Of a DNA stretch of 7,381 bases, positions 5,773 through 7,381 are shown piece by piece. Within the stretch, counting starts at the first letter, position 1, and the number at the start of each line of letters is the position of its first letter. Source of the DNA: Candidatus Moranbacteria bacterium CG_4_8_14_3_um_filter_41_13 (lineage in GTDB: Bacteria; Patescibacteriota; Minisyncoccia; Moranbacterales; UBA1568); assembly GCA_002782305.1 (NCBI GenBank), contig PFHN01000094.1:1-7381 (forward strand), written 5' to 3'. Position numbers and translations under genes: made by a program. The notes under the pieces were generated by a model. That model was given only the letters and a program-made list of their open reading frames with translations, was not told the origin of the DNA and searched no databases.

Positions 5773-7101
5773 ATGATGCAACGAAAAAAGATATTAGAGA
5801 AAATACTCCATTTTATGGCAAAGAATGTACTCGCGAAGTACCATCCTTTTGTCATTGGCGTTACTGGATCAGTAGGAAAAAGCTCCACCAAAGAAGCGAT
5901 AGAACTCGTTGTTTCAAAAATTTTTTCGGTACGTAAAGCGGAAGGGAATTATAATAATGAAATTGGTATTGCTCTGACTATTCTGGGTGAAAAAAGTGGG
6001 GGTACTTCTCTTCTCGCGTGGCTCCTTATTGTTCTTAGGTGGTGCTTCCTTATGTTGTTTCGCAGGCAGTATCCTGAGGCATTAGTACTGGAAATGGGTA
6101 TCGATCGACCGAAGGATATGGATTATTTTTTGAGTTCTATTTCCGTTGATATTGGTGTCGTGACACAGATTTCATCCAGTCATTTGGAATTCTTTGGGAC
6201 ACTGGGAAATATTGCGAAAGAGAAAGGGAAAATGATTCAGTCTCTTCCAGAGAGTGGTTTTGCCATACTCAACTTTGATGATAAATATGTCATTCGTATG
6301 CAAGAGAAAACGAAGGCCAAGGTACTGACGTATGGTTTTGGCGAGGGTGCGATGTTTCATATAGATAACCTTCTTTTTCAGCGTGATGTGAAACGCATCG
6401 AAGGGCTGAGTTTCAAACTCAATTATGCAGGGAAAACGATTCCGATGCGTCTTCCTCGGGTAGTGGCAAAGCACCATATTGGGGCAGTACTGGGTGCAAC
6501 AGCTGTTGGTACGGCTCTTAAAATGAATCTTGTAGAGATAGCCGAAGCTCTCGAAAATTTCGAACCACTGCCAGGGCGTATGCGTCTTCTTTCTGGGAAG
6601 AATATGATGACACTTCTTGATGATACCTATAATGCCTCTCCTTCGTCTACATTATCAGCACTCGAAACAGTGAAAGATTTGATGGCACCACGAAAAGTGT
6701 TCATCTTCGGTGATATGCTTGAGCTTGGAGCAGAGAGCAGGGAACTTCATACAGCACTGGGGGAATATATTATCGCCTCTGGTATACAGATTGTTGTTCT
6801 TGTGGGTGTTTACGCGCATTTTCTTTATGAAGAATTACTTACACTCGGTTTTCCTGGAAGACAACTTCATTGGTTCCTGGACGTGAATATGACAGAAGAG
6901 AGAATAGATGAGATTGTGAGAGAGGAGGACCTCATACTGATCAAAGGTTCAAGAGGGATGAGAATGGAGAAAATTACTGAGAGGTTGCTTGGGGATAAGG
7001 AGAATACTTCCGATGTGCTGTGTTGTCAGTCTCCTTCGTGGAAAGAGCGCCCTTTTAGAGAACCCGAGGAGTGGCAGGCTTTCAAAAATGATGAGAAGTA
7101 A
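5773..7101 (+). CDS. murF: MurF-like Mur ligase lacking the N-terminal domain
   Basis: This 442-residue protein is a Mur ligase most like MurF, which adds D-Ala-D-Ala to UDP-MurNAc-tripeptide with ATP in the cytoplasm. The P-loop is GVTGSVGKSS (29-38). The central domain continues with NYNNEIGIALTIL (59-71), LEMGID (106-111) and SSHLEFFGTLGNIAKEK (135-151). The C-terminal ligase domain has DDTYNASP (283-290), FGDMLELG (312-319) and KGSRGM (391-396). The P-loop in typical MurF lies near residue 105-115, so the uridine-nucleotide-binding first domain is absent, and ftsI occupies the DNA where it would be. An extra hydrophobic segment (about 79-97, LLAWLLIVLRWCFLMLF) lies between the P-loop and LEMG. 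A 37-residue polar tail after 405 is unassigned. MurE, normally between ftsI and murF, is missing. Starts at 5773 and 5776 (Met-Met) are equivalent. Substrate specificity is inferred. Confidence 0.85.
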   Translation: MMQRKKILEKILHFMAKNVLAKYHPFVIGVTGSVGKSSTKEAIELVVSKIFSVRKAEGNYNNEIGIALTILGEKSGGTSLLAWLLIVLRWCFLMLFRRQYPEALVLEMGIDRPKDMDYFLSSISVDIGVVTQISSSHLEFFGTLGNIAKEKGKMIQSLPESGFAILNFDDKYVIRMQEKTKAKVLTYGFGEGAMFHIDNLLFQRDVKRIEGLSFKLNYAGKTIPMRLPRVVAKHHIGAVLGATAVGTALKMNLVEIAEALENFEPLPGRMRLLSGKNMMTLLDDTYNASPSSTLSALETVKDLMAPRKVFIFGDMLELGAESRELHTALGEYIIASGIQIVVLVGVYAHFLYEELLTLGFPGRQLHWFLDVNMTEERIDEIVREEDLILIKGSRGMRMEKITERLLGDKENTSDVLCCQSPSWKERPFREPEEWQAFKNDEK

Positions 7102-7126
7102 ATGGAAGAGGCTCATATAAATACAC

Positions 7127-7155
7127 TTGCACATTTTATGAAAAAAAGTTATAGT
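7127..7155 (+). promoter_or_regulatory. Sigma70-type promoter upstream of khpA
   Basis: TTGCAC (7127-7132) and TATAGT (7150-7155) are separated by exactly 17 nt. Transcription would start near 7162, giving a leader of about 54 nt before the khpA ATG. This suggests khpA is not solely dependent on the dcw transcript, although no terminator is seen between murF and khpA. Confidence 0.5.
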
Positions 7156-7215
7156 AGAAAAGAAGAAAAAATAAATTGATTTCTTCGGTAATGTTTAATC
7201 CGTATATCAAGTCTT

Positions 7216-7381
7216 ATGACAGACAATGTGAAGGACAAAGATTTCATCGAGTATGCAGTAAAGATGCTCGTAGATAATCCAGAGGATGTGAAGGTAGAAA
7301 GAAAGATCGATGAGATGGGAGTGCTTATAACACTCGATGTCAACCCAAAAGATATGGGTATGGTGATTGGTCGTGAAGGTA
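7216..7381 (+). CDS. khpA: KhpA-like KH-domain RNA-binding protein, N-terminal part
   Basis: The window contains 55 complete codons of a gene that runs off the right edge. It begins MTDNVKDKDFIEYAVKMLVD, followed by NPEDVKVE, a beta strand (GVLITLDV) and NPKDMGMVIGREG. The last block ends in the KH-domain GxxG loop (Gly52-Arg-Glu-Gly55), which contacts RNA. Order and spacing match KhpA (YlqC-type), a protein of about 75-80 residues with a single type II KH domain that pairs with KhpB/Jag and influences cell size and division in Firmicutes. The complete protein would need only about 25 more codons. There is no Shine-Dalgarno sequence before ATG 7216, but this start gives the usual KhpA N terminus. 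Its position after murF, where mraY is normal in a full dcw cluster, is notable. Confidence 0.87.
   Translation, partial: MTDNVKDKDFIEYAVKMLVDNPEDVKVERKIDEMGVLITLDVNPKDMGMVIGREG

Noticed and set aside
7102..7179. A 25-codon frame starting immediately after the murF stop (TAAATG)
   Set aside because: Low-complexity Lys-rich product without homology I recognise, and it overlaps the khpA promoter.
1..7381. CRISPR array, tRNA or rRNA genes, insertion sequence transposase, toxin-antitoxin or defence genes
   Set aside because: No spaced direct repeats of CRISPR type, no tRNA or rRNA signatures and no recognisable transposase or defence motif on either strand; minus-strand open frames all overlap well-identified + strand genes or noncoding AT-rich DNA.

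Overview
The window shows the start of a bacterial division and cell wall (dcw) gene cluster with its left flank. The genes, all on the + strand, are the 3' end of rarA, an intact M17 leucyl aminopeptidase (pepA), then mraZ - rsmH - ftsL-like - ftsI - murF-like, and finally the 5' half of a KH-domain RNA-binding protein (khpA). The DNA is moderately AT-rich and the standard code (table 11) fits: every intact gene is open from end to end, and TAA, TAG and TGA all serve as stops. Reduced spacing, no recognisable Shine-Dalgarno sequences, a dcw cluster without murE at its usual place, and a short MurF-like ligase whose P-loop begins near residue 29 together suggest a Candidate Phyla Radiation (Patescibacteria/Parcubacteria-like) genome. 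This is an inference from architecture, not a phylogenetic placement.

Layout. 1-164 is the rarA tail. 165-442 is a gap holding a -10-like TATAAT, a probable decayed or non-genic stretch that would encode one membrane helix (221-376), and an extended -10 just before pepA. 443-1819 is pepA, closed by a clear intrinsic terminator (1873-1898). 1916-1944 is a near-consensus sigma70-type promoter overlapped by a helically phased array of GTGGG-like boxes (1933-1978), the expected MraZ operator. mraZ follows at 1996. Between mraZ and rsmH lies a 146-bp AT-rich element with 30-bp imperfect inverted ends, an inner 11-bp perfect inverted repeat and an extended -10. rsmH, the ftsL-like gene, ftsI and murF then run without terminators to 7101. 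A second promoter (7127-7155) precedes khpA.

How the genes work together. MraZ is the autoregulator of the cluster. RsmH methylates 16S rRNA. The FtsL-like bitopic protein and FtsI (the septal class B transpeptidase) belong to the divisome. The MurF-like ligase is predicted to act on the peptidoglycan precursor stem peptide. pepA is separated from the dcw unit by the terminator and khpA probably starts its own transcript. Most of the window is conserved core biology. The items most worth a second look are the inverted-repeat element, the five-box operator, and the MurF-like ligase that lacks its first domain and carries a hydrophobic insertion. I see no undescribed defence or mobile system here.
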